Shown: positions 18,522-27,025 of the stretch, one piece after another
Position numbering within the stretch: position 1 is the first letter of the stretch
Layout: every line of letters starts with the position of its first letter
DNA from: Sphingomonas sp. LT1P40
GTDB taxonomy: Bacteria > Pseudomonadota > Alphaproteobacteria > Sphingomonadales > Sphingomonadaceae
Assembly (NCBI RefSeq): GCF_036663835.1
Contig: NZ_JAXOJT010000001.1
Coordinates: 682,001 to 746,000, forward strand
Length of the DNA stretch: 64,000 bases
Reading direction: 5' to 3'
Program-made: the position numbers and the translations under genes
The notes under the pieces: generated by a model
Seen by the model: only the letters and a program-made list of their open reading frames with translations
The model's database searches: none
Told to the model about the DNA's origin: nothing

Positions 18522-19744
18522 TGGCCAATTTCGCCTATCGCGCGGCCGATCGGGCGGGTGCGCAGAAAAAAGGGGTGGTCGAGGCGGCCAGCCCTGCCGC
18601 CGCGCGGGCGATGTTGCGCGAACAGGGGTTGCTGCCGCTGGTCGTGGAGATTGCGGGGGAGGCACGGTCGGTGGGGAGCATCAAGCTGCCGACGCTGGGC
18701 CGCAAGGGCATGAATGCGCGCGAGCTCGCGACGGCGACGCGGCAGATTTCGACGCTGGTGGGATCGGACATTCCGGTCGAGGAAGCATTGCGGCTGGCGG
18801 CGAGCCAGTCGGAGACGCAGCGGGTGCGCGGCATATTGATGGACGTGCGTGCCGCCATTTTGGACGGGCGCAGCTTCGCCAGTGCGCTGAACGCGCATCC
18901 AAAGGTTTTTCCGGAATTCTATCGCGCATCGGTGGCGGCGGGGGAGGCATCCGGGAAACTGACCGATGTGCTCAATCACCTAGCCCATTTCGTCGAGAAC
19001 CGGCAGGCGAACGGGCAGAAATTGCAGCTGGCGTTGATGTATCCGGCACTGCTGGCGACGGTGTCGCTGGGCGTAATCGTGTTGCTGCTGGTCTATGTGA
19101 TTCCGGACATCGTGAAGGTGTTCGTGTCGCGCGGTACGGATTTGCCGTTGCTGACGCGGGTGTTGATCACGGTGAGCGCGTTTCTGCAGGATTATGGGTT
19201 GTACATCCTGCTCGCCGGTCTGGTCGGGTTTCTGGTGTTCGGGCGCTGGGCAGCGGTGCCGGACAATCGGTTGAAGATTGACCGGGCGTTTACCGAGCGC
19301 TGGCCGTTCAAGCGTTTCAGCCGCCAGATCAATGCGGCGCGCTTTGCCGGAAGTCTGGCGACATTGGTGTCGAGTGCGGTGCCCTTGGTCGATGCGCTCC
19401 ATGCCGCCGCCGCCGTGACGCCGAACCGCTGGGTGCGGGACAAGGCGCTGGGCGTGGCGGCGCGGGTGCGCGAGGGGATTTCGCTGCGGTCGGCGATGAC
19501 CGAGGCGGGGGTGTTCCCGCTGATGCTGACAGCGATCGTGGCGTCGGGCGAGGCGAGCGGGCAGCTGGGCCCGGCGCTGAGCCGCGCGGCGGATGAGCTG
19601 GACCGCGAGCTGGATGCGGTGACGAGCACGCTGGTCGCGCTGGTCGAGCCGATGGTGCTGCTGCTGATGGGTGGCATGGTGCTGATGATGGTGCTGGCGA
19701 TCCTGTTGCCGATCATCAATTTAAACGATCTGGTGACGTTGTAG
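18521..19744 (+). CDS. gspF: Type II secretion inner-membrane protein GspF
   Basis: A 407-aa platform protein starting at GTG 18521. It has the two repeated GspF domains (first with FYRASVAAGEASGKL, second with FPLMLTAIVASGEASGQL), and three membrane segments at about residues 170-195, 220-240 and 375-398. It opens with the usual FAYRAADRAGAQKKGVVEA. Last gene of gspL-M-E-F; the next gene lies on the opposite strand. Confidence 0.95.
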   Translation: MANFAYRAADRAGAQKKGVVEAASPAAARAMLREQGLLPLVVEIAGEARSVGSIKLPTLGRKGMNARELATATRQISTLVGSDIPVEEALRLAASQSETQRVRGILMDVRAAILDGRSFASALNAHPKVFPEFYRASVAAGEASGKLTDVLNHLAHFVENRQANGQKLQLALMYPALLATVSLGVIVLLLVYVIPDIVKVFVSRGTDLPLLTRVLITVSAFLQDYGLYILLAGLVGFLVFGRWAAVPDNRLKIDRAFTERWPFKRFSRQINAARFAGSLATLVSSAVPLVDALHAAAAVTPNRWVRDKALGVAARVREGISLRSAMTEAGVFPLMLTAIVASGEASGQLGPALSRAADELDRELDAVTSTLVALVEPMVLLLMGGMVLMMVLAILLPIINLNDLVTL

Positions 19745-19770
19745 AGGCGGACCTCAGAACGTCCAATCCG

Positions 19771-20065
19771 TCAGAACAGTCTGCTCAAATCGCGCATTGC
19801 TTCGACGACCGCGACAATCTCAATCGTGTAGATGGTGGCATTATATTCGTACAGGACGAGATAAGCGCCGTGCGTCAGGCTGCGTGCACCCCGGGGCAAT
19901 CTCTTCGCGCGGCGTGCCGATTTCGGGGAAGATACGAAGCCGTTCGATCTTCGCGTCGATGGCCAGCAACAGCCGGTCGGCGGCCGCTTCGTTATCGAGC
20001 GCAATGAACCGATAGATACGTTTGAAGTCGTCGCGTGCTCGCCGAGAAAGGACGATATCAGCCAT
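19771..20065 (-). pseudogene. ParE/RelE-family toxin gene, disrupted by a frameshift
   Basis: Two reading frames together spell a complete ParE-type toxin. Frame one reads from ATG 20065 (MADIVLSRRARDDFKRIYRF ... FPEIGTPREEIAPG); frame two continues with ARSLTHGAYLVLYEY ... VEAMRDLSRLF to the stop at 19771. The join is at the CCCCGGGG run (19889-19896): one extra base there breaks the frame, and removing one G gives the expected IAPGARSLTHGAY. As read, frame one ends after 74 residues. This is either a genuine inactivating mutation or a homopolymer sequencing error. It follows the antitoxin gene with an 8-bp overlap. Confidence 0.8.
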
Positions 20066-20336
20066 TTGGCTGTGCGTTATCCGTCTCGCTTCGAGCTTCT
20101 CGAATGATCGACTTCATATCGAGTGGACCGGCGACCCCGCTGGCCTTGCCCGAATCCCAAGCCTCGCGCAAAACTTCCAGCTCATCGCGCCGAAATTCGC
20201 GGCGGTCGCTCCACAACCGCATCGCATCACGAACGACTTCACTCGTAGAAGCATAGTCGCCAGCAGCGATTGCTGCCCTGATCTTTGCTGCCATCGGTTC
20301 GGTCACGACGATCGTCAGCCGCTCAATATCTGCCAT
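20058..20336 (-). CDS. ParD/CopG-type ribbon-helix-helix antitoxin
   Basis: A 92-aa antitoxin. The N-terminal ribbon-helix-helix is clear: ERLTIVVTEPMAAKIRAAI, then GDYASTSEVVRDAMRLW (residues about 4-45). The C-terminal part (about 46-92), with EVLREAWDSGKASG, would wrap the toxin. ATG 20336 is chosen over ATG 20354 since the family usually begins just before the first beta strand. It probably autoregulates the pair. The partner toxin reading frame is broken. The cassette sits between gspF and gspN, splitting the secretion locus. Confidence 0.85.
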   Translation of the reverse strand: MADIERLTIVVTEPMAAKIRAAIAAGDYASTSEVVRDAMRLWSDRREFRRDELEVLREAWDSGKASGVAGPLDMKSIIREARSETDNAQPNG

Positions 20337-20389
20337 AGCGCACATTCCAAGCAAAGTTCATACTTGTTCATACCGCGATCGCGCGACTT

Positions 20390-21154
20390 TTACAATTCCC
20401 CCGCGATCGTCGCGCCCGCTGGCATTCCCACGAACGGCAGCACCCGCGCGCCGTCATCAGTGATGCGCACTGACAATTGCCCGCCTTCGCTGAGCGTCGC
20501 GTCGATCAGCGTCTGTCGGCGCTGCGTCGCCGGGGTGATGCGGATGCGGGTGCTGGTCCCGATCTTCTCCGCCGTCAGCAGCAGCGAAGGAACCGCGGCC
20601 GGTGCGCCGCCGACCTTGGGCGTGCAGGTGCCGGGGTCGGTGGTGAGCTTGCCGTCGAGTATCTGATCCGATCCGCCGATGGCGATGCGGTCGAACTCGA
20701 CCTGCATTACCAGATCGCAGGTGAAGGGCAGGTCGGGCTGAAGCGCGGTGAGCAGCGAGGCGTGGGCGCTGCCGCTGACCGCGTCGAGCACGGTGCTGCC
20801 AAAGCCCATCAGGCCGCGTCCGCCGAGATCGGTGTCGGGGCCGGTGGCTTTCCAGTCGGCGGCGAAGGCGAGGCTGGTGAGCGAGCGCAGCGGTGCCCAG
20901 TTCCATTCGACCTTGCTGCCCCCGGCGACGCCGACTTCGCCGTTCCACACGGTTCCGGCGATGCCTGTGCGCCATGGGCGGTTCTTGAGGAACACGCCCG
21001 CTGGCATCGTCGCGATCATCGCGAGCAGATAAGCGGCTATCCCGAGCAGCACGAAGAGCGTAAGACGCCGCCGTGCCGACCATGACGCCCGACTCCATAA
21101 TGGCGCTCGATCGCCGGAAGCTGCTGCAATCAGGCCTTCTGTTGCCGCTGGCAT
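20390..21154 (-). CDS. gspN: Type II secretion system protein GspN
   Basis: A 254-aa GspN-type protein with one N-terminal membrane segment (LTLFVLLGIAAYLLAMIATMP, about residues 30-50) and a periplasmic beta-rich region with GVFLKNRPWRTGIAGTVWNGEV and WNWAPLRSL. GspN is an accessory component present in only some type II systems. The only start that keeps the membrane segment is ATG 21154, which places 55 bp of coding sequence opposite the 5' end of the divergent gene at 21100. That overlap is unusual but no other initiator fits. Confidence 0.85.
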   Translation of the reverse strand: MPAATEGLIAAASGDRAPLWSRASWSARRRLTLFVLLGIAAYLLAMIATMPAGVFLKNRPWRTGIAGTVWNGEVGVAGGSKVEWNWAPLRSLTSLAFAADWKATGPDTDLGGRGLMGFGSTVLDAVSGSAHASLLTALQPDLPFTCDLVMQVEFDRIAIGGSDQILDGKLTTDPGTCTPKVGGAPAAVPSLLLTAEKIGTSTRIRITPATQRRQTLIDATLSEGGQLSVRITDDGARVLPFVGMPAGATIAGEL

Positions 21155-22152
21155 TGTCGAGTCCCTCTGTTCTGGCGGCCGATTTGAGCCCGTCGTCCAA
21201 GATCAAGCGCGACAAGCGTTCGGTGGCGTTGTTGTTGCCACTCAGCGGTCCTCGCGCCGCGCTGGGCCTTAGCATGCGTCAAGCGGCGTTGCTTGCGGAT
21301 TCTGGGCCGGAAATCACGGCTTATGATACCGGCGGGACGGCGGCGGGGGCGGCGCTGGCGGCGCAGAATGCGCTGAAGGCCAAGGCCGCGATGATACTGG
21401 GGCCGGTGACCAGCGAGGAGGTGACTGCGGTTGCTGCGGCGGTGGCGGACCGGATTCCGGTGATCGCGTTCAGCAACAATGGCGTGGTGCGGGCACCGGG
21501 GACCTTCGTGTTCGGGCTGACCCCGTCGCAAGTGACCAGCGCGGTGTTGCGTTATGCGCGCTCACGCGGGGTGCGCAATGTCGTGGTGATCGACGACGGT
21601 TCGCCGTGGAGCGCTGCCGCAGCGGTGGCGGCGGGGCGGATTCAGGGCGAGATCGGGATCGACGTGCGTGCGCTGACGGTCGTGGCGGGGCAGCCGTTGC
21701 CGATGGCGGGGGACGCGCCGGATGCGGTGCTGATTCCGGGGAGTGGTGAAGCGGTGCTGGCGGCGGCGCGGAATTTGAAGGAAACCGGCATTCAGCTGCT
21801 GGGCACGGTGCAGGCGCTGGACCATCGTCCCGCCGCGCTGGAAGTGCTGAACGGCGCGTGGATCGCCAGCCTGGACCCGGTGTCGTTCGGGCGGTTTGCG
21901 GGCGAATTCCGGGCGCGGCATGGCGGCGATCCGGGGGCGCTGGCGGCACTGGCTTACGATGCCGGGGGCGTGGTGAAGGTGCTGCGCAAGAAGGGTTCGC
22001 TGGATGCGGCGGCGTTGCTGGCGGAGACGAGCTATACCTGTGTCACCGGCAACGCGCGGTTCCGCAGCGATGGCAGCGTGGCGCGGGAGATGGCGATCCT
22101 GGTGGCGAGTGCCGAAGGCTACCAGCCGGTGGCGGTGAGCCAGGGGGCGTGA
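21100..22152 (+). CDS. Periplasmic PBP-activator-like protein (type I periplasmic binding fold)
   Basis: A 350-aa exported protein with an N-terminal signal (MALDRRKLLQSGLLLPLALS ... VLAAD) and the two-lobe leucine-binding-protein fold: VALLLPLSGPRAALG, then AMILGPVTSEEV, IPVIAFSNN, VFGLTPSQV, VVVIDDGSPW and ALAALAYDAGG. The VALLLPLSG/ILGPV pattern is the one seen in LpoA-type activators of penicillin-binding proteins rather than transporters. It overlaps gspJ by 4 bp, so it is in the same operon as gspJ-K. Inference: peptidoglycan remodelling or a structural role during secretion-system assembly. ATG 21082 is an alternative start. Confidence 0.82.
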   Translation: MALDRRKLLQSGLLLPLALSSPSVLAADLSPSSKIKRDKRSVALLLPLSGPRAALGLSMRQAALLADSGPEITAYDTGGTAAGAALAAQNALKAKAAMILGPVTSEEVTAVAAAVADRIPVIAFSNNGVVRAPGTFVFGLTPSQVTSAVLRYARSRGVRNVVVIDDGSPWSAAAAVAAGRIQGEIGIDVRALTVVAGQPLPMAGDAPDAVLIPGSGEAVLAAARNLKETGIQLLGTVQALDHRPAALEVLNGAWIASLDPVSFGRFAGEFRARHGGDPGALAALAYDAGGVVKVLRKKGSLDAAALLAETSYTCVTGNARFRSDGSVAREMAILVASAEGYQPVAVSQGA

Positions 22153-22688
22153 AACCTGCACCGGGTGAAGATGGCTTCACTCTATTAGAACTCATTATTT
22201 CGCTTGGGCTGTTCGCGCTCATCGCCGTGGCGGGGATGGGGCTCCTCGACAGCGTGTTGAAGGTTCAGGGGCGGACCGAGGCGCGGCTGGGGCGGCTGGC
22301 CGATCTGCAACGGGCGATGTTCGTGATCCAGAGCGATCTGGATCAGGTGACGCGCGGCGAGATTTCGGGGGGCGGTAACGGGATTGCGTTTACCCGCGTC
22401 GCGGCCGGGATGGGCGGGCCGGCGGTGCCGGTGCGGTATGATGCTGTCGGCGGTGTGCTGGTGCGATCCGCGCCACAGCCACAGGCGATGTTGCAAGGTG
22501 TTGGCGGCGCGGTGTGGCGGTTCCGCGACGGGGCGGCGTGGGTGGACCGCTGGCCGCCGAGCGAGGCGCGCAAGGCGGAATGGCCGCGCGCCGTTTCGGT
22601 CGAGATGCTGGTCGGCGGGGTGCCGGGGCCACAGGGCGTGCTGCGCCGGGTGGTGGTTCTACCGGCCGTGCCGAAGGACGTTCCATGA
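22149..22688 (+). CDS. gspJ: Type II secretion minor pseudopilin GspJ
   Basis: A 179-aa prepilin-like protein starting at GTG 22149. The leader ends EDG, and the mature part starts FTLLELIISLGLFALIAVAG. GspJ features follow: RTEARLGRLADLQRAMFVIQSD (shortened), DLDQVTRG, and a long beta-rich C-terminal domain. Coupled to both neighbours by 4-bp overlaps. Confidence 0.88.
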   Translation: MKPAPGEDGFTLLELIISLGLFALIAVAGMGLLDSVLKVQGRTEARLGRLADLQRAMFVIQSDLDQVTRGEISGGGNGIAFTRVAAGMGGPAVPVRYDAVGGVLVRSAPQPQAMLQGVGGAVWRFRDGAAWVDRWPPSEARKAEWPRAVSVEMLVGGVPGPQGVLRRVVVLPAVPKDVP

Positions 22689-23557
22689 AACGCCGCGACG
22701 ACGAGGCGGGCATGATCCTCATCAACGTACTGATGTTCGTCGCCATCGCCAGCGGGCTGGTGCTGCTGATGATCAGTCGTGAGGAACTGGCGCTGGACCG
22801 GGCATTGCGCGGACGGGAAGTGGCGCGGGCGGCGGCGATCGTGCGCGGCGGCGAATTGTCGGCGATCACGGCGCTGGCCAAAGATGCGGTGGATGGGCCG
22901 GACGTCGATCATGTCGGGGAACCGTGGGCGAGCATTGGCGCGAACGGCGTGGCGATCGATGGCGGGACGTTCGACCTGGCGGTGAGCGATGCCGAGGGGC
23001 GGTTCAACGTCAATTCGCTGCGCAGTGGCGAGGTTTCGCCGGTGGTGCTGTTCCAGAAACTCGCCGGGATCGCCGGGCTGGATGAGACGCAGGTCAATGA
23101 GGCAGTCGGCTATGTCCGGGCGATGGGGCCGGTGAGCGATATCCGCCCGATCCGGTTGCTGCCGGGGGCCGATCCGGCGTCGATCGCGCGGCTGGAGCGG
23201 ATGGTGACGGCACTGCCCGGCAATACGACGATCAACCTGAACAGTGCGGACCCGGAATTGTTGGGCATCCTGTTCGACGATCCGGTGGTCGGTGAGCGGC
23301 TGGACGCGATCCGGCGGCGCAATGGGCAGATCACGTTGCGCGACTTGTCCGACCAGAAGGTGAGCCAGCCGCCGGGGACGGGGTTTAGTTCCGATACGTT
23401 TTGGGTGCGGGTGCGGGCGACGATTGGCGGGACCGCGCAGGATGGGGCGACGCTGATCCAGCGGCGGGCGCGGGCGGACAAGACAATCGAGGCGGTGCCC
23501 GTGGCGCGGTGGCGCAATGCCGCAGTGCCGCCCGAGGCACCGGCGGTTGGGGGCTGA
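22685..23557 (+). CDS. gspK: Type II secretion minor pseudopilin GspK
   Basis: A 290-aa pseudopilus tip protein. The leader ends DEAG and the mature segment begins MILINVLMFVAIASGLVLLM, lacking the position-5 Glu as GspK normally does. The SAM-like insert has FNVNSLRSG, LAGIAGLDETQVNEAVGYV, then TTINLNSADPELLGILF and ITLRDLSDQ. It completes the minor-pseudopilin set G, H, I, J, K split over two operons. Confidence 0.9.
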   Translation: MKRRDDEAGMILINVLMFVAIASGLVLLMISREELALDRALRGREVARAAAIVRGGELSAITALAKDAVDGPDVDHVGEPWASIGANGVAIDGGTFDLAVSDAEGRFNVNSLRSGEVSPVVLFQKLAGIAGLDETQVNEAVGYVRAMGPVSDIRPIRLLPGADPASIARLERMVTALPGNTTINLNSADPELLGILFDDPVVGERLDAIRRRNGQITLRDLSDQKVSQPPGTGFSSDTFWVRVRATIGGTAQDGATLIQRRARADKTIEAVPVARWRNAAVPPEAPAVGG

Positions 23558-23742
23558 CGGGCGAAACGTTGCGAACATTGCCCACAGCGGCGTGCGCGCG
23601 GTTGACGAAGTTGACACGTTTGAGGGGTGTCATGCGGAGGTCGACGGGGTCAAAGAGCGGGCGGTTGTTAGGTCGCCTGAAGGTGGATTCAAGCAGATGG
23701 AATCCAACATTGCAAGTGGACGTCCTCGTCCTCTTGCATTTC

Positions 23743-23759
23743 ATGATATAAAGTATCAT
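23743..23759. promoter_or_regulatory. Zur/Fur-like palindrome upstream of the MerC-like gene
   Basis: Inverted repeat ATGATA-TAAAG-TATCAT, 30 bp before the MerC-like start, in a locally AT-rich stretch. It shares 11 of 15 positions with the alphaproteobacterial Zur-type core TGTTATAWTATAACA. MerC-like genes in sphingomonads often neighbour zur. Regulator identity is inference. Confidence 0.4.
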
Positions 23760-23788
23760 TTGCGCTGCTCGGCAATGAGGTGTGCGTG

Positions 23789-24172
23789 ATGCGGACGGTG
23801 ATGGGGAAGTGGTTCGACGGGTTTGCGGTGGGGGCGTCGGCTTTGTGTCTGGTGCATTGCCTGGGCCTGCCGCTGTTGATCGCGGCGCTGCCCGCGATGG
23901 CCGGGCGGGTCGATCCGGGTGAGGGATTTCATCTGGCCGTGCTGTTGTTCGCGATTCCGACGAGTACGTTCGCGCTGGTCGAGGGGTGGCGGCGGCATCG
24001 TGGGGTCGCGCCGCTGTTCGTGGGCGGCGCGGGGCTGGTGCTGATGGCGGCGGGGTTGGCGTTCGGGAATTGGGCTGTCGTGGAGATGGCGGTTACGGTG
24101 GCGGGCAGTTTGTTGCTGGCCGGGGCGCATGTGGCGAACTGGCGGGGGCGGCGTCTGCTAGAGGGTGGTTAG
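23789..24172 (+). CDS. MerC domain-containing membrane protein
   Basis: A 127-aa protein with four hydrophobic segments (about residues 10-35, 43-63, 70-88, 95-115). The first contains the MerC cysteine pair ALCLVHC (about residues 17-23), the metal-handling site of the family. MerC was defined as a mercury uptake protein, but no mer operon is present. A role in zinc or other metal homeostasis fits better with the Zur-like palindrome upstream. ATG 23789 is preceded by GAGG at good spacing; GTG 23780 is an alternative. Confidence 0.82.
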   Translation: MRTVMGKWFDGFAVGASALCLVHCLGLPLLIAALPAMAGRVDPGEGFHLAVLLFAIPTSTFALVEGWRRHRGVAPLFVGGAGLVLMAAGLAFGNWAVVEMAVTVAGSLLLAGAHVANWRGRRLLEGG

Positions 24173-24381
24173 CTGCCAGTCTTCTTTTGGTCCCAAGCGC
24201 CCGGATGTCGCTGCTGGAACTCGGCCCACAACAAGTCGCTGGCTTGGCGTAGCAGCGCGATGGCCTCGGGGTCGCATTCCGAAGATTCTGCGTCGTCGAT
24301 CACGCCGAACAGTCCGGTCAGCACAAAGCCGTAATAATCAGCATCGGTGTGGGGCGGGGAATTTTCTTCGGCTGTCGGCAT
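24169..24381 (-). CDS. Small hypothetical acidic protein
   Basis: A possible 70-aa protein beginning MPTAEENSPPHTDADYYGF and containing DDAESSECDPEAIALLRQASDLLWAEF. No family recognised. The reading frame stays open back to 24471, but the upstream part is translated from the arm of the inverted repeat at 24446-24538, so starts there are not credible. GTG 24435 is another option. Its stop overlaps the MerC-like stop by 2 bp on the opposite strand. Confidence 0.4.
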   Translation of the reverse strand: MPTAEENSPPHTDADYYGFVLTGLFGVIDDAESSECDPEAIALLRQASDLLWAEFQQRHPGAWDQKKTGS

Positions 24382-24445
24382 CAAGGCAGCATGATCCTTA
24401 GCCGTAATGTCCGCAAGTGGGTCGTTAGCTGCCACTTTTAAACTG

Positions 24446-24538
24446 CCGTCATGCTGAACTTGTTTCAGCATCCACCCTGCCAGCCGCGACGCCGCTGCTT
24501 GTGGCGGGGTGGATGCTGAAACAAGTTCAGCATGACGG
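24446..24538. repeat. 32-bp perfect inverted repeat (dispersed sphingomonad-type element)
   Basis: Arms 24446-24477 and 24507-24538 are perfect reverse complements of 32 bp, with a 29-bp GC-rich spacer. The arm core is TGCTGAACTTGTTTCAGCA, itself partly palindromic. From memory, this core occurs in many intergenic regions of sphingomonads. It lies just beyond the hutU stop, where it could form a long hairpin in either transcript. Confidence 0.85.
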
Positions 24539-24569
24539 GGGTGGGGGAGAGGTATTTGATTGCTAATCC

Positions 24570-26228
24570 CTACAATATCCCCGGCAAATCCAGCCCCATT
24601 TCCCGCGCGCAGTCCTTGGCGATGTCATACCCGGCATCGGCGTGCCGCATCACGCCCATCGCGGGGTCGTTCCACAGCACACGCTCCAGCCGCCGTGCCG
24701 CATCCGCCGTGCCGTCCGCGACGATGACCATCCCGCTGTGCTGGGAATAGCCCATGCCGACGCCGCCGCCGTGGTGGAGGGAGACCCAGGTAGCACCGCT
24801 GGCGGTGTTGAGGAGGGCGTTCAGGAGCGGCCAGTCGGAGACGGCGTCGCTGCCGTCCAGCATTGCTTCGGTTTCGCGGTTCGGGCTGGCGACGGAGCCG
24901 CTGTCGAGGTGGTCGCGGCCGATGACGATGGGGGCTTCGAGTTCGCCCCTCGCGACCATGTCGTTGAAGGCGAGCGCGAGGCGGTGGCGGTCGCCCAGGC
25001 CGACCCAGCAAATGCGGGCGGGCAGCCCCTGAAACGCGATGCGTTCGCGCGCCATGTCGAGCCAGTTGTGGAGGTGATGGTTGTCGGGGAGGAGTTCCTT
25101 CACCTTCGCATCGGTCTTGTAGATGTCCTCCGGATTGCCCGACAGTGCGGCCCATCGGAACGGGCCGATGCCGCGGCAGAAGAGCGGGCGGATATAGGCG
25201 GGGACGAAGCCGGGAAAGGCGAAAGCGTTCTCGACGCCCGCGTCCTTCGCGATCTGACGGATGTTGTTGCCGTAGTCGAGCGTGGGAATGCCCTGCGCGT
25301 GGAAATCGAGCATGGCGCGGACGTGGGTGGCCATTGACGCGCGGGCGGCGACCTCCACTTCGTGGGGCGCGGTTTCGCGCTTGGTGAACCACTGGTCGAG
25401 GGTCCAGCCTGCGGGGAGGTAGCCGTTGATGGGATCGTGTGCGCTGGTCTGATCGGTCACGACATCGGGGCGGATGCCGCGCCGGACGAGTTCGGGGAGG
25501 ATTTCCGCCGCGTTGCCGAGCAGGCCGACCGAAACGGGGGTGGGCGAGGTGCGGATGATGTCGAGCGCTTCGTCGATGCTGGTGGCGCTGTGATCGAGAT
25601 AGCGGGTTTTCAGGCGCATCTCGATCCGGCTGGGCTGGCATTCGATCGCGAGGCACGACGCGCCCGCCATCGTCGCCGCCAACGGTTGTGCGCCGCCCAT
25701 GCCGCCGAGGCCGGCGCTGAGGATCCATTTGCCGGACAGGTCACCGCCGAAATGCTGGCGACCGACCTCGACGAAGGTTTCGTATGTGCCCTGAACGATG
25801 CCCTGTGTGCCGATATAGATCCACGATCCGGCGGTCATCTGGCCGTACATCGCCAGCCCCTTGCGATCGAGTTCGTGGAAATGCTCCCACGTCGCCCATT
25901 TGGGGACGAGGTTGGAGTTTGCGATCAGGACGCGCGGGGCGTCGGCATGGGTGCGGAACACGCCAACGGGCTTGCCGGACTGAACGAGCAGGGTCTGATC
26001 GTCGTCGAGGTTGCGCAGTGCGGTGACGATGCGGTCATAGCTGTCCCAGTCGCGTGCGGCGCGGCCGATGCCGCCATAGACGACGAGGGATTCGGGCGCT
26101 TCGGCAACCTCGGCGTCGAGGTTGTTCATCAGCATGCGCAAGGGGGCTTCGGTGAGCCAGCTTTTGGCGGATAGCGTGGTGCCGGTGGCGGCCTTGATGC
26201 GGCGGCTGTTGTCGGTTCTGCTGGTCAT
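24570..26228 (-). CDS. hutU: Urocanate hydratase
   Basis: A 552-aa cytosolic enzyme converting urocanate to 4-imidazolone-5-propionate, second step of histidine breakdown, with tightly bound NAD. Visible motifs: the NAD-binding [18 protein letters not shown], the [20 protein letters not shown] stretch (shortened here), [13 protein letters not shown], and the C-terminal [19 protein letters not shown]. Length matches the family. Last gene of the leftward hutI-H-G-U operon, overlapping hutG by 4 bp. Confidence 0.97.
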   Translation of the reverse strand: MTSRTDNSRRIKAATGTTLSAKSWLTEAPLRMLMNNLDAEVAEAPESLVVYGGIGRAARDWDSYDRIVTALRNLDDDQTLLVQSGKPVGVFRTHADAPRVLIANSNLVPKWATWEHFHELDRKGLAMYGQMTAGSWIYIGTQGIVQGTYETFVEVGRQHFGGDLSGKWILSAGLGGMGGAQPLAATMAGASCLAIECQPSRIEMRLKTRYLDHSATSIDEALDIIRTSPTPVSVGLLGNAAEILPELVRRGIRPDVVTDQTSAHDPINGYLPAGWTLDQWFTKRETAPHEVEVAARASMATHVRAMLDFHAQGIPTLDYGNNIRQIAKDAGVENAFAFPGFVPAYIRPLFCRGIGPFRWAALSGNPEDIYKTDAKVKELLPDNHHLHNWLDMARERIAFQGLPARICWVGLGDRHRLALAFNDMVARGELEAPIVIGRDHLDSGSVASPNRETEAMLDGSDAVSDWPLLNALLNTASGATWVSLHHGGGVGMGYSQHSGMVIVADGTADAARRLERVLWNDPAMGVMRHADAGYDIAKDCAREMGLDLPGIL

Positions 26229-27025
26229 AGCTGGGCGCTCGCGAAATTTAGGGCAGCGGTGAGGATCGGGCGGAGCGTCATTTGCGCACCGGCGGCGATG
26301 ACGGGGTCCCAGGGCGGGGGCCAGTCGGCCTCTGGTACTTCCTCCAGATAGGTGCGCATCGCGAGTTCCATCTGGATCGCGTGGACGCCGGTGGCGGATT
26401 GGCCGTAATGGCGCGTGGTCCAGCCGCCCTTGAAGCGGCCATCGACCACGTGGCTGCGTTCCTGCCGGGCACAGATTGCGGCGATGGATTGCGGGAGTTC
26501 GGGGGCGCAGGACTGACCGCTGTTGGTGCCGATGTTGAATTCAGCGAGGCGGCCGTCGAACAGGCGCGGGACGGTGCTGCGGATCGAATGGGCTTCGTAG
26601 AGGACGATCGCGGCGTGGCGGGATTTGAGGCGCGCGATCTCGGCGGTCAAGGCGGCGTGGTACGGGTCGAAATATGCCGTGCGGCGGCGGGCGATTTCGG
26701 CGGCGTCGGGCTCGTGGCCGGGGCGGTAGAGGGGGAGGCCGTCGAAGGTTTCGGTGGGGCAGAGGCCGGTGGTGAACTGGCCGGGATAGAGGGTCACGCC
26801 GCTGGGGTCGCGGTTGACGTCGATCGCGGTGCGGGAGGTGGTGGTGCGGACGATGGTCGCGCCGAGCGTGAAGGCGAAGGCGTAGAGTTCGTCGATATAG
26901 AGGTCGGCGTCATAGCGGGCGCGTTTCGGCGAGACGAGTTTGGGTGCGATCTCTTCCGGGAGTTCGAGCCCGGCATGGGGGATGCTGACGATCAGCGGGC
27001 CGTCGTTGCGGATGGTGAGGATCAT
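26225..27025 (-). CDS. hutG: N-formylglutamate deformylase
   Basis: A 266-aa amidohydrolase that releases formate and glutamate from N-formylglutamate. Visible motifs: [16 protein letters not shown] (residues about 14-29), [19 protein letters not shown], the active-site region [17 protein letters not shown], and [12 protein letters not shown]. Together with hutF it shows the five-step route that yields formate, rather than the formamide route. Overlaps hutU and hutH by 4 bp each. Confidence 0.94.
   Translation of the reverse strand: MILTIRNDGPLIVSIPHAGLELPEEIAPKLVSPKRARYDADLYIDELYAFAFTLGATIVRTTTSRTAIDVNRDPSGVTLYPGQFTTGLCPTETFDGLPLYRPGHEPDAAEIARRRTAYFDPYHAALTAEIARLKSRHAAIVLYEAHSIRSTVPRLFDGRLAEFNIGTNSGQSCAPELPQSIAAICARQERSHVVDGRFKGGWTTRHYGQSATGVHAIQMELAMRTYLEEVPEADWPPPWDPVIAAGAQMTLRPILTAALNFASAQL

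Noticed and set aside
23558..23742. Short gene between gspK and the MerC-like gene
   Set aside because: Open frames are short, lack a ribosome site and show no coding-like composition; only the palindrome at its end is notable.
24382..24471. N-terminal extension beginning MLKQVQHDG for the small gene at 24169
   Set aside because: It is translated from the arm of the inverted repeat at 24446-24477; such starts recur wherever that repeat lies and are annotation artefacts.
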